From Thoreauomyces humboldtii (taxonomy: Eukaryota > Chytridiomycota > Chytridiomycetes > Spizellomycetales > Powellomycetaceae), in contig JADGJA010000141.1 in the NCBI GenBank assembly GCA_027596035.1, forward strand, positions 1 through 37,683: 37,683 nucleotides of DNA. Reading direction: 5' to 3'. Position numbers and translations under genes: made by a program. The notes under the pieces are model-generated. The model was not told the origin of the DNA. It did no database searches and saw only the letters and a list, made by a program, of their open reading frames with translations. Of the stretch, positions 1 to 11,799 are shown in pieces (within the stretch, counting starts at the first letter, position 1; the number at the start of each line of letters is the position of its first letter).

Positions 1-20
1 CCACCACCACCACCACCAAC
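1..20. repeat. CCA trinucleotide microsatellite
   Basis: Six CCA units followed by a CAA at the left edge, immediately before the ATG at 24. It is probably 5' leader of the F-box-like gene. Confidence 0.7.
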
Positions 21-23
21 ACC

Positions 24-467
24 ATGGTTCCACGCCTCCCCGAGGAGATCCACCTCCACATCACTTCCCACCTCGACAAATCCTCCCAAACGTCCCACCT
101 GCTCGCTCGCGCATGGCGCCTCCTCTCTCCCACCCGCCGTCGCTACCTCCTGGCATCGCTCTCCCTCACGCGCTCCCTTCGCATCCGACCACCCACCTCC
201 TACCTCGAGTCCAACGACGGTCTGCGAAAGGCCTCCGTGGACGTCTACGTCGAGCTGGCGGTGGGACGCTACCTCTTCGTCAGGAGGATCGTCGACAGGG
301 TCGACGGGTTCGCACGTCCAAAGCGGCGCGGCGCGACCGGAGGCGACGTTCATGTCAGGATCTACAGGCGCCGGGACGACGGTGGTCGGAAGGCCCAGGG
401 TGGATTCGGAGGAGGAGGACCGGACGGTCGTACGGGCTACCGCTTTGTAGAGAGAACCACCTTTTGA
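24..467 (+). CDS. Small F-box-like protein
   Basis: A 147-residue open frame starts at an ATG in a good context (ACACC ATG G). Residues 4-45 (LPEEIHLHITSHLD, then SHLLARAWR and a basic helix) have the leucine/proline start and the later Arg-Trp of an F-box, the Skp1-binding motif of SCF ubiquitin ligases. The rest is Arg- and Gly-rich with no domain I recognise, so a substrate-binding part is either absent or very diverged. The frame ends 144 bp before the stop of the convergent giant gene. The sequence upstream of the ATG is a CCA microsatellite at the window edge, so more 5' exons outside the window are possible. The F-box reading is moderate; the Gly/Arg tail may be only an open frame. Confidence 0.5.
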   Translation: MVPRLPEEIHLHITSHLDKSSQTSHLLARAWRLLSPTRRRYLLASLSLTRSLRIRPPTSYLESNDGLRKASVDVYVELAVGRYLFVRRIVDRVDGFARPKRRGATGGDVHVRIYRRRDDGGRKAQGGFGGGGPDGRTGYRFVERTTF

Positions 468-610
468 AACTTGACACATCCCAAACGTCGGACGTTGACG
501 TGCAGGGACATCCACATGTACATAGAACGGACGAGATCAAAAAAAAAAACAATAGTCAGTCGGGTATATTCGTTTCCATTTTCATAAAAGGCAAAGTCAA
601 AAGATTGAGA

Positions 611-3600
611 TCATCCTGTCGTCCCCTTGGACTTTCCGCCCGCTGCCACCTTGGCCAAAGCCCGGGCCACGTTTCTTCGAGGTGACATGACGGGACTGTT
701 TCCACCTTGGACCACTCCACGGTCCCCTCCTCCTTCTCCCCTTCTTGCTCCTCCCTCTGCCCCGCCACCACCACCACCGCGCGTGGTCGTGGCGGCGACA
801 CCCGACGCGGTCGTCAGTGAGTAAGGGTTGGACGTGTCGCCTGAATCCCTCTCCACCACGCGGGTTCCCATCTGCTCCTTGCCCTGCAGGAGCTTGTCCT
901 CCGCCAGGAGGGCTTCCGGGTGGGAGAAGGATCTGACGGTCGGGATCCGAAGCTCGAGCGCCGTGTGATCCGCCAAGAAGGTTCCGAGTTCCTGAACCGA
1001 GAGAAAATAAAATAAAAAAGAAACCGTCAGTCCCTCCTACAAAGGGAAGTTCCACATCGAGAGCGGGAAAAAAAAACAAGAACTCACCTGCCACCCACCA
1101 CCGATGCGAACCATGACCGTCCGTCGCACCAGTCTGCAGAAGCACAGCCTCCTCAACACGTCACCGAACCAGTATCTCCCCGGTTCGGTCAACGATCTCT
1201 GGATCTTGATCTTCAGAGGATGCGCGTTGACGATCTTTCCGATGGCGGCGTCCAGAGGGTCGTTCGGATCCGCCTTGTAAGCGTTCGGAGAGGGGATGTA
1301 CACCCTCACGTTCCTCGCCACGGGGGAATGCGGGGGTTCGGGAGAAGCCGCGCAGTGATGTCGCTTCGTGACGAGCGGAGGTCGGGCCGGCAGCGTCTGC
1401 TGACGGTGCTGCTGCTGCTGTCTGGATGCGACGGGAGTCCTCGTGGGTGTGATGGAGCGAGATCGGGTCGGGATCGGCAGGTTGCTTCTTCGGGGCGATG
1501 TGCCCCGGGTGGATCGGGATGAGCGAGTGTCGAGGACGTCGGCGTCGATGGATGCTATGCTCGTCTTGGAGGCGTGGTAGGATGCGGGAAGGTCCAGGTC
1601 TTCGTCTAGCTCCTCTAGTTCTCCTAGTTCATCTGATTGGTGTGCTTCGTTGTGTTCGTATGGGTTCTCTTCAAATCGTTCATCGTCGAGTTCGCCGAAC
1701 GACGGCTCATCACCCTGATTGTTGAACCTGTCCTCCTCTGTGTCTTCTGGTCCAGGTAACGCTGATGATTCCTCGGTCTCCTTCCACTCCTGCGTGACAA
1801 CGGATACCATGTCCTCTTGAGATCCGAGCGTCCCTCGAGATCCTCTGATAGACTCATCAACGGCTGTTTCCGATCCTCCGAAAAGACTCGGCAGTCTTCC
1901 GAAGGAGTCACCAGATTGGCTTTCCAGAGCATGTCGCGACTCACTCAGCATCGACTGGCGGGATCCACCCGTACGACTTTCCAACGCCTCGAGGGATCCC
2001 CCTGTTGCGCTTCCCAGAGCATCACGGGAGCCCGTCGGCGTAGCGCCTTGGCTGGATCGACTCTTTAGTGCATCTCGAGACCCCGCACGTTGGCTCCTAA
2101 GCGTTTCTCGCGAGCGGCCTGTTCGAGTCTCACTGTCCAAGGATTGTCTTGAACCCTTGTTCTCGCTGACCATGGTCTCCAGTTCCGACATCGAAGTGGC
2201 ATGATGTTCCCATTCGTCCGAGTCGCCCACATGCATCTCGGGCAACAGATCCGAAGGAGATCGACTGGGAAGGTCGCTCCCCACGTCGCTTCGATCCAAC
2301 GGATCAAGGCTCCCACGCCATCTCCTCAGATCCGCAGCGATCCTCTGCTTCCGGTCTCTCGTCTCATTCCATCTCGTCCGCCAGGAGTCCAGAACACGGG
2401 TATCATCTGTTGCCTCGCATGCGATGCGAAGACGATCGAGGAGTTCGGTGACCAGGACGTTCTGATGAGCCCATTGAGCTTCCAAGGCGCTGGCGACCGC
2501 CTCGGGGTCGGCTTCGGTTGGAGACATGGGGATGTCTTCTTCGTCCATCTCCCGAGGTGCGGGAAGTGGTACGCCTTCCGCCATCCCTGCAGCCACGGCC
2601 GCACCTGCTGTTGCTTTCTGCAGCATGTCCATGAACTCTCCTTGCCGGGTCTCGAGCTGCATCTCCAATCGTCGGATGCGACGGACCATGAGTTTCGAAT
2701 CAGCATTGACGTGTCGAGCCTCGATTAAATCCAAGAGTTCTCGAACACGTTTCTCGAGGGTTCGGTGCTTTGCTAGGAATCGGTTGCGTTCCCGGCCGTC
2801 CCTGGCCGTCGCATCGGCTCGTCGACCCAAGGCCGCGACTCTGGAAACCATTCGACCGTCCAGGAGATCTTCGGCTTCGTTCCACTTGTCGAAGTCCACG
2901 TCGGCTTCGTCTTGTCCGCTTCCGACGAGCTGACGGACGTAGGCGATCCCCCGTGATATCTCCTCCACTTCGTCGTTGAACTCGGTCTCGCGACGACGAT
3001 CGTCCGAGGATCCTCGGAGTCGGCTGACGAGGGAAATGAGGAACTCCCAGTCGGCACGTACGGCATCAACGCGACGGGATATAGCTGTTCGATAAGCTGT
3101 AGCTGCCTCCTCGTCTCCCGAGAAAACAGCGGTAGTGGCTTGATCGCTGGCCAGTGACGCCGCATTGAAGAGCGCCGTGACCGTGTTCTCGTACACTTTA
3201 ACCCTATCTTCGAGCTCGACCACTTCCTCGGCAGTCCGGTGTCCAGATCCACGACGAGCGTGACTCGGATCGTCCCCATCTCCGTACCCTAGCTGTTCGT
3301 CTATGACGACGCTCTGTCGTCGGATGCCACGGATCTCACTCTGAGACTCCGCGATGTCCTGCGAGGCCTGGACTGCGGTAGCAATCCACGTCGAGACCTG
3401 AACGCACGAGCGATCGAGGCCGCACAGTCGGGTGCTGGCGTCGATCCGGATCCTTTCGGCTCCCAGACGCTTCTCGATGAGTCCAAACCGTGCTGTCAGG
3501 GATTTGACTGTGTTGGGGTCCATGTGCTCCTCGAGACGGACCAGGGCGGATCGAGAGGTGCCGAGTTCGTGTTCTGCATGCGCGTTGTGACTGGCCAACT

Positions 3601-6600
3601 CTTTGATGGTGGTTTGAACGCTTTCGGCGAGCGGTTCCGTACTTGCTGTCTCGGCTTCATCCCCGGATGGTGAACCACGTTTGGATGTCCGGGATGCGGA
3701 GTATTCCAGGAGAGCTCGAGGAGGAAGCTCAAACCGTCGCTCGGCGATCTCCCGGTCGACACGGTCGCACCATCCACCTAGTCTTCCGACCTCTTCCAGG
3801 ACCGTCATCATACGTCGTTTCTGACCCGCTTCAATCTTTCGTTCCGAGATCTTTGCGGTGACTCGAGCGATCTTGGCCGCGAGATCGTCTGCTCGCTTCC
3901 TGAGCACGGATGCGCTCACCTGCTGAGCGAGACCCACGACCTGTAGCGTTGCGAGGGACTTTGGTCGACGAAGTACGTCCAAATGACTCGTGGATGCTAG
4001 ACTCGCCATGCTGGGCTGCGTCTCCAGCTCGGAAGCACTTTCCTCCGTCATCACGGGAGGAGCAGGGACACTGTCTTGCTCCTCCTCTGTCATCTGCACG
4101 AACTCGTTCAAAGCGCGTTCAATCGACGAAGCAGGGTCCATGACAGAGTTGACTCCGGCTTCATCGATGACGACTTCGGATGGTCCCTCGTCCCAATCCT
4201 TGACGACCTTCTCCACTTGACCGAAATCGGCTTCGATACGTGCGATGCGAGAGTGCCACTCGAGATAGGTGCGAGCGCGTTCGATTCCAGCCTTCTCTTC
4301 CCCTGCAAGTCTGTTGGCCTCGCGCCACTTCTCGCATAGATCCTCCAATCGCTCCCGGACCTCCTCGGCCAGGGTCAAAGCGGATGGCAGGTTGATGGCC
4401 TCGCACTCCCGAAGCACCGCGTCCGTCGTGGTGGTTTGTAGGAGTTGCATTTTGCTGGCGAGTTCTCCGGTGAGACGCTTTTCGAGACGCTGTTGCCCGG
4501 CCGTCCAGTCGTCCAGGTTTTGCCGATCCAGCACGTCGTCGCCGCAGATCGTGAGATGCTGGCTGGTCGACGCACCGGAAGAGGATGCCAGCACACCAGC
4601 ACTGTTGCTGGTGATCGCTGGAGTGCTCCAGAATCCACCAAGTCCATCAGCTCCCGCAAGAAGCAATGAAGTTTGGCTTGCTGACCGCTTGAAGACTCTC
4701 TGACTCTCTGCTTTGAGGGTTCCACGACTGCCAGGAACGTTTGGACCTGGTTTCCTGGCGTAGAGACGCTCACGCAGTTCCTTGATAGCACCTTCTACCC
4801 ACGGTTCGCAGTCTGAGACGCCTGCAAGGAACTCGCGGATTGTACCGGCCCATGTATGCAAAGCGGATGTTCGATGGTCGGCTGCATCGGCTAAAAGTCC
4901 CGCTTGCTCCTTCAGACGAGGAGAGTAAAATGCAACGAGGATGTCCAGTAAGCGTGACTGAGCTGTCCGCGCCTCCTTGTCGGCGCATGCATTGCACGCG
5001 GACTGCAAATCAGGAACAAGTCCCAGGACAGCGCCCATCTGGTCGCTCCAGATGCGGACCTCTTCGACCGCAGCTCGAGAAAGGGTGTCCACGAACGAGT
5101 CCACGCCTTCCAGTCCAGCATCGTCTCCCGATCCACTGCCTGGTCCACCTACGTCGCCACCTGCCGACCCGTCTACGATGCGCTGATGAGCGTGAGCGAT
5201 TCCACCTAAGACCTGCGAATCGCATCGTTTCGCCCACATAAACACTCGTCGGTTCCATTCGACACGTTTTCTGAGGACCGTGAGTCGATCCCTCATGATC
5301 CTCCAGCCATCGTCGACCCGCTCCTGTTCCGCCAGCACGGTCTGCGCGGCGTTCGGATCCTGAGCGCCGAAGCCTTCCACCACCGTCCGTGCGTAGGACT
5401 TTAGATGCTCGTAGGCTCGGTTGTATCGCTCCAATGCAGCTTCCGCGGCCGCCAATCCTGATTCTCTATCGACGCTCCTGGATGCAGCCGTAGCAACAAT
5501 TTCCTGAACGGATGCATCGTTGGCATGGACAGACTTCATGACCCTTGCGCATTCATCGTCCACGTCACGCGTCACAACAGCAAGGTTCTCGATCCTGGCG
5601 TCGACCCAAGTTTTGACCTCCGTCGCTTGAGTCAAATAGGCTTCGACGGCGTCTCGCGCTCGTCGAGTACCGGATGCTGCTCCACGGATCCGTTGCACGT
5701 GGTCCAAGATGGACTCGAATCGGACGGTGCATGCTTGCACTACCCGTGGATGCCGATGAGCCCGAGAGGGTGAAGATGTGGACGTTCGAGCACTGGCGGT
5801 GCTGTGACGTTGCTGATCGTTTGCAGCGGCTGCGTGCACTTCGTCAAGAGCGACGGCAAGTTTGTCGTTGATACGAACTCTCTCCAGATCCGTGAGTCTT
5901 CCTTCAAGTTCGTCTTCATTTGCACCGTCCTTTTCAAGACTTAACAACTCTTCTTCGACGACACCGGACATTCCTGCAAACTCGGCGACGACACGAGCGA
6001 AGGCCACCCCTTGTCTGGAAGCGCCCTGAAGCGAATCGGCTCGAGCTCGAATCTCCACGTAGCGAGCCTGGATCGCCTCGGGATGCTGAATTGGGTCCGA
6101 CCTCACGTAAGATACAGGTCGCTGATGACGATGTCGAGCATCCGCTGTACGAGCCTCCCACTCTCGGATCACTCGGATCGCAGCCTCCGTTGCCGTTTCA
6201 AAGTTTTTGAGCTTGGGACCTAAGGGTTGCAGCTCCTCTCCCAGAGATCGGAAGCGATCTTCCTCAGCGCGAACGTACATGGAAAGGTCCACATTGGTGT
6301 CTCCAGCGTCCATGTCCTTCTGAATGCTGCTCTCGACGCTCGTCACCCATGCGTCCATCGTACTGGCAACCGACGTCATCCAGTGCTCGGCGACGGCTTT
6401 GACAGTCTCCCGACCCGCCTCCTCCGTCTGAGATCGTGTGGCGTCCACCTTGGCTCGAAGGTCACGGACGTATGCGGCGCTACGGTCGTCTCCACCGACC
6501 AAGGCGCGTTCCACATCGTCGACCTGCAGCGCTAGACCAGAGGCTCGATCCGCGAGGACACGGATGTTCTCTACGATGGCCAACGCACCCCCTCCGATAC

Positions 6601-9600
6601 CAGAGTCATCAGCAGCTGCACCAGCCACCTCCCTCACAGCCGCCTCGATCTCGCGACACGCGTTCTCGATCTTGTGGCCAGGGATTCCGATGCGTTGAGC
6701 CACTATTTCGGCGTCCGCGTGTGCTTCTTCGACGCTTCGAAGAATGTCCTGGATGTCATCCACGAGGCTCTGCACGTCCTTGAGCGTCTTCTCGATCGCG
6801 GATGGGACGAAATCGCATTCGCTGTCCTTCCGAGCAAGTTCGACACATTCCACCGCGAGTTTCCGGAGTCCTCCGACAGCTGCGATCCAGTCGGTTCCGC
6901 CGCTGTCGTCGGCTTCATCCCCGTTCACGAGGTCAAGTCCATGTGGAACCTCGATCCTCCTTTCCGAATCGAGTCGATCCCGCAGTCCCTTCATGGCGGC
7001 CGTCGCATCTCGGTTGAACCGTCCAATCGAGTTCTCGAGAACGAGACGGTTTCGAACCGTTGTCTCACGAGCTCCGATTCGACTTTGGCCTTCCTTCAAT
7101 TTACCGCATACGGACTTTCCGATTGCGGATCTGCCCGACTTGAGGTCCACCATTGCGAACCTTAGGATCTCGGGCGCGTTTCCGACACCATCCCGTTGAA
7201 GTCCTTCGCTTACGCGGGCGTATGATTCCCCAAGAAGAACGGTAACCTGGTGCTCGAGGGTAGAACGAGTGGATTCGTGAAGGGCGTAAGCCTCCTGCTG
7301 TCCAGCGGCTTGACCGTGAGCGGTGTTGTAGATGACGGTTCGCATGGCAGCCAAGAGTCGCTGCTGCTCCGAATCTGTGGCGTCGTACTCTCCGTCGAGC
7401 TCACGAGCGCTCTTCAACCACTCTTGCTCGAGGGACAGGAAGTTCTCGAACCAGACGTAGGCGTCACCGAGCGTCCGCTGATGAGCCGTCACAGCGGTCA
7501 CGACGGATGCGCGACTGCGTCTCGTCTCGTTTGCGAGATCTTTGAGAACTTCGTGACGCTTCTCGATGCGGTTGCGAGCTCCTGAATCCGTTCCGCATCC
7601 CTGTAGCAGGGCCTCGGTACGAACGAGGAACGGTGTCCACCTCGCTTGCTCGAATTTGGTGGCATCTGATTCGATGACACTGCATCGATCGAGCATGCCG
7701 GTCAGGAACGCTTGCACGTCCGAACGGTCTTTTCCGACGGCTGAGAGACCGGCTTCCGAGATGTTGATCAGAACATCCCATCGTTGCGACTCCACCATTC
7801 CCTTGACCATCTGTTGGCGGCCGCGCACGGAGTTCCGGACGGCCGTTTCGGCCGCCTCCGAGACGGCTTGCATGGCTTCGGATTCTCCACCCAGTCCTCT
7901 CAAAACCCGTTCGATGTCATTGGTCGACGATTCCCATTGAGCCAGCATGGCTTCACGTTTCTTCTCCACGACGCCACGAACCCGTTCGAGTGCATCACTG
8001 CGGAACAAAGCCATGGAGTCCAGAAGAGCCGACACGGCGGTTCGAAGGTATTGATGGGGAACCGCAGAGGCGAACGCCTGAGCATGTGGGTGGCTGTTTC
8101 CCAGGACCTCCCGAGTGGCAGTCTTGACGACCATCTCCCACGTGGCGTCCAGTTCGGGGATCGAATGAATGTCCTTTCGACCGGGATCCGTCTGAGAGCT
8201 TCGAGGAGTTCCAGCGTTGTTTCCGGAAGAAGTTTCTCCCAGCGCCTGTCGGACGACGGCGGCTCGATCTCGACACCACTTTTCCGACTCTCGGACCCAG
8301 ATCTCGTCGTGGCTGGATCCGACCCTGGCTTGTCCTTCTCGCACACGTTCCGCCAGTTCATCCTTCCACATCTTGACTGCTCGATCCATCCGCTTCACGG
8401 CGGTGCAGTACTCTCGCGTGGCGTCGATCGCGGCGGTTCGAATCGGTCGTTCTCGTTCCTCTTCGTCAGCGCGACGATCCTCAGCGGCTCGGATGAGCGA
8501 CGTGATGTCTCCTTGTCTCGACGTAAGGATCGGTGACACCGACTGCTCGAGATAAGTCAGGATCCCCTCCGTGGCAGCTTCGACGAGACCTCTCCCTCGC
8601 CAGACGAGGAACACGGGAAGGAAATTGTACGACATCTCGATCGGCTCGGATTCCGCCTTCGCAGCCCTCCCACTGCTACGTGGTCGGAAAACCTCGCCGT
8701 GAAGCTCCTCGGTATCAGTCGGTTGCGGGATCCTCCTATCCACCACCTCGCGCGACAGGACCGCCACGAGGTTGGAAGCTCGATCGTGTAGCTTCTCGAC
8801 GCGTTTGACGTACGATTCCTCGATGTTGGTAGCCAATCGTTGAAGAAGCACGATCATGACTTCGGGACTCTGTTTCTCGTCATCATCTCCATTCCCGTTC
8901 CCATCTCCGTCTCCATCTCCGGTGGGCGATCGGTCGGAATCGTCCACGATCCCCAACCGCTCCTGCACGACCTTTCGAAGCGTCTTGATCCTTCGATTCA
9001 CCCTTCGACGATCCTCCGTGGTGCCAAGTCGATTTAACTCGGCCCGGATCCTCGTCATGTCGAACTCGAGTTCCACGGCCTGCTTCCTCAACCTCCGGAC
9101 CTCTTCATGGAGTCCGTGTTTCCCATCCACTCCGAGGAGCTCCTCCTGCATCGCGTCGACCTTGCGAACCCACGTCTCCATCCACACCAGGTAAGCACGA
9201 AGGACCACGTCCCGATCGGGGAAATACTGATCGGAGAAGTATCCCAGACGGGAACGAACGTCCGCGTGCTTCTCCTCCACCTTTGAGAGATGGGACGCGA
9301 CGTCGGGGGAGAGGGAGGGACCCATCTCCCGCGTCACCTTCCTGATCTCTCGATACAGCTGGTGCACGACGGGGACGATGGATCCACCCGTCACGTCGTC
9401 CAGAGCCTTCAGCGACTCCCTCGTCCACGTCGTCGCACCCGTCTTGGCGTCGGCGTTCCCGTTCCCGTTGGCGAGACGGATCTGCTCGTGCATGTGCTGT
9501 ATCCTCTCCTTGACGGCCAGTTGCACCCGGTCCCCGTCGCTGTCCTCGTACATCATGGCCTCCATGATCGGTTTCACCCATCCTTCGGCGGGTATGATGA

Positions 9601-11509
9601 GTTTGGTGACCTCGTTCGAGGCGACGAACTCGAGCATCCCTTCCAGGGCTCCCGTCGCTTGCTGCTGCTTGAGGATCCAGGCGAGGGCTCGGTTGGCGTG
9701 GTGAAGGAAGGCGTTGACGAGACGACGACAGTGGCGTTCGGGTTCTGGCAGTTCCTGTCGACTGCTGCTGGCGTGGACAGAGGATCGGGTGGTGGAGTTT
9801 GGAGAGGGGGAGGGAAGTGGGCGCCCTTTGAGGATCCAGTAAAGTTCTGACACCTATTTTCCAGGCGGCAAATGAAAAAGGCTCGTCAGCGTTTCCTGGC
9901 GCATAAAGGAAGAACTTGCTAGATTCAACCTACGTAAGTCATGACGACCATCTCGTCGGGTCGTTCGACGTTAGCGAGGTCCTGGGGATCGAGGAGAGCT
10001 GCAATCCCCATGTGTTCCTCCGCGAGAGCAAAGGCTCTGGCCAGGTTGTTCCTCCAGTCACGCGGGTTGGAGGTGGAAGTGTTGAGAACATCAGGCGCGA
10101 TGCTTCTCGGTGAGGAGTGGGCAGAAGAACCCGACGTAGGACGGGTAGGAGAGGATGCAAGGACATGCTTTCCAGTCTGCTGATGATGTCCGCCACCTCC
10201 ATATAGTGTCTTTAGCCACTGTTCATCGTCTCCGAATCCCGTCTCGGTCGGTGACGAGAAATCGGGTGAGAAAGCTCTCTGGTTCTGACCGGCCGATCCA
10301 ACGGCGGAGGAAGGCCTGCTACCTCTCGAAGACGAGGGAGACGTCGCTCGACGTCTGTAGCAGACGTCCGAGACGTCGGGCACGGCGGATGGGTCGAACG
10401 TGTGTACCAGACAGAGGAACGCGATGCCGCTCTGCCAGGAGTCTGAAAAGTTCTGTGGGGACGGAAGGATCCCGAGCTCCACGTAAGGGGCGAGGATCTG
10501 TTGGCACCAGTGCAGGAGTGCGGCTTTTCCACCGACGATTGGTTTCGTGGAGGTCGTCTCCACGCGAAGGGCAGAGGTCGGTGATGTCGTGGTCGTGCTT
10601 GAAGAGACTCTAGATGCAGAAGTCCCTTCCACGCCTCCCCTCGAAGAAACATCTCTCCCCTTCCTGTGCCCATCTCCAACGCCCACTGTCTCCACACGCT
10701 CAAGACGAAAGATCGAGATGAGCGTCCAAATGAGACCGAGCGTGAGTTTCAAGTTCCCATCCACCAAATCCTCGCTACCAATGTTGGACAGCGGTTCTCT
10801 CAGTCTCGTAGCCAAGAACTTGAGACACTTGTCCACGTTCACGAGACTGTATATGCGCATGAGGGCTCCACCTCCGACGGTCGGAGACGTTGAGGAAGAC
10901 GTCGATACGCCATGGACGTCGCCACGTGTCCGAGTCCGTTCCGGTCGAGGAAGCGTCTCCCCGCTGAGCACTTCGAGGAGATGACCGAGTCGGATTCCGT
11001 CGCGAAGATCGACTGACAGGTCCGTTATCTGGAGGGACTCTGTGCCTTTGCCTTTCACTTTGGCGAGTTGGACGTTGCACCTACCGAAAAGTAAAGCGGT
11101 TTAACGAGTCGGAAACTTGTTTGCTGAGTCGGCGGAGTGGAGCTCACCACTTTGTGAAAGTCTTCTTTTGCACCTCCATGCGATGGTTCCTGAGTTCCTT
11201 GACCTTTGATTCGGTGGCTGCTCCAGAGCCTTCGAAATCGCTCTCCCGACGCGGTAGCTGAAACTGGACGGATCGAGCATGATCAGAAGGTTCGTTTCGA
11301 CGGTTATCTCTGGGGATTTGATCTGATCGATGCAGGGAGGAAGGATGACTGTGATCTCTGCCCTTTTCTCGCTGGCGGTTGTTGCTGTGGTGATGCTGTG
11401 GGTCGTGGGCCTGATGTCGATCATCGTCGAATCGACCTGAGGAGGACGTGTCGTAGAGGTCCTCCTGGGAGGCTCTGCTGGCCAGCCGTTTCTTGATCCA
11501 GCCCGACAT
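611..11509 (-). CDS. Giant CH-CH-rod-GAR cytoskeletal cross-linker (spectraplakin-like)
   Basis: Four exons join in frame: 11509-11148, 11080-9934, 9853-1088 and 991-611, giving about 3551 aa. The ATG at 11509 is the first in frame. Residues about 112-247 form a type-1 CH domain: exon 1 ends in VQKKTFTKW, exon 2 follows with CNVQLAKVKG, and DLRDGIRLGHLLEVLSGE comes after. Residues about 303-515 form a second CH domain (LLHWCQQILAPY, then PDEMVVMTYVSELY across intron 2) with an insertion of roughly 95 residues. A rod of about 2700 residues, rich in charged heptad-like helices with spaced Trp, resembles spectrin/plakin coiled coil. A Ser/Arg-rich low-complexity stretch follows. Residues about 3365-3440 match a GAR/GAS2 microtubule-binding domain (KIKIQRSL, RYWFGD, TVMVRIGGGWQ, continuing ELGTFLADH in exon 4). 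The tail is Gly/Arg-rich. In known families paired CH domains bind F-actin and GAR binds microtubules, so an actin-microtubule linker is inferred. The domain ends are clear; the rod class is not. Confidence 0.88.
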
Positions 11510-11799
11510 TGCGCCCAATGGAGAATGCCTCGCTGGGCAGCAGCAGCAGCAGTAGCGGATCTACACGTTTGCGACCGGCTGTCTGGATTCTCTCCTGAAG
11601 CGGGGGGTCCACGCAGGGGAAGGCGCCCGCTTCGCATTACGTAATCACATTGAACCACACAGCCACTCAGCCCGCACCGTCCTCGCTGTGCCCCCTCAGT
11701 CAAATCTAGAAAAAATCTAGAAAGCATCCATTGGCTACAGATAAAAGATAAATACAATGTCCCGTTGCTTTTCTTCCCAACTCATGTCTTGAACGCCGA

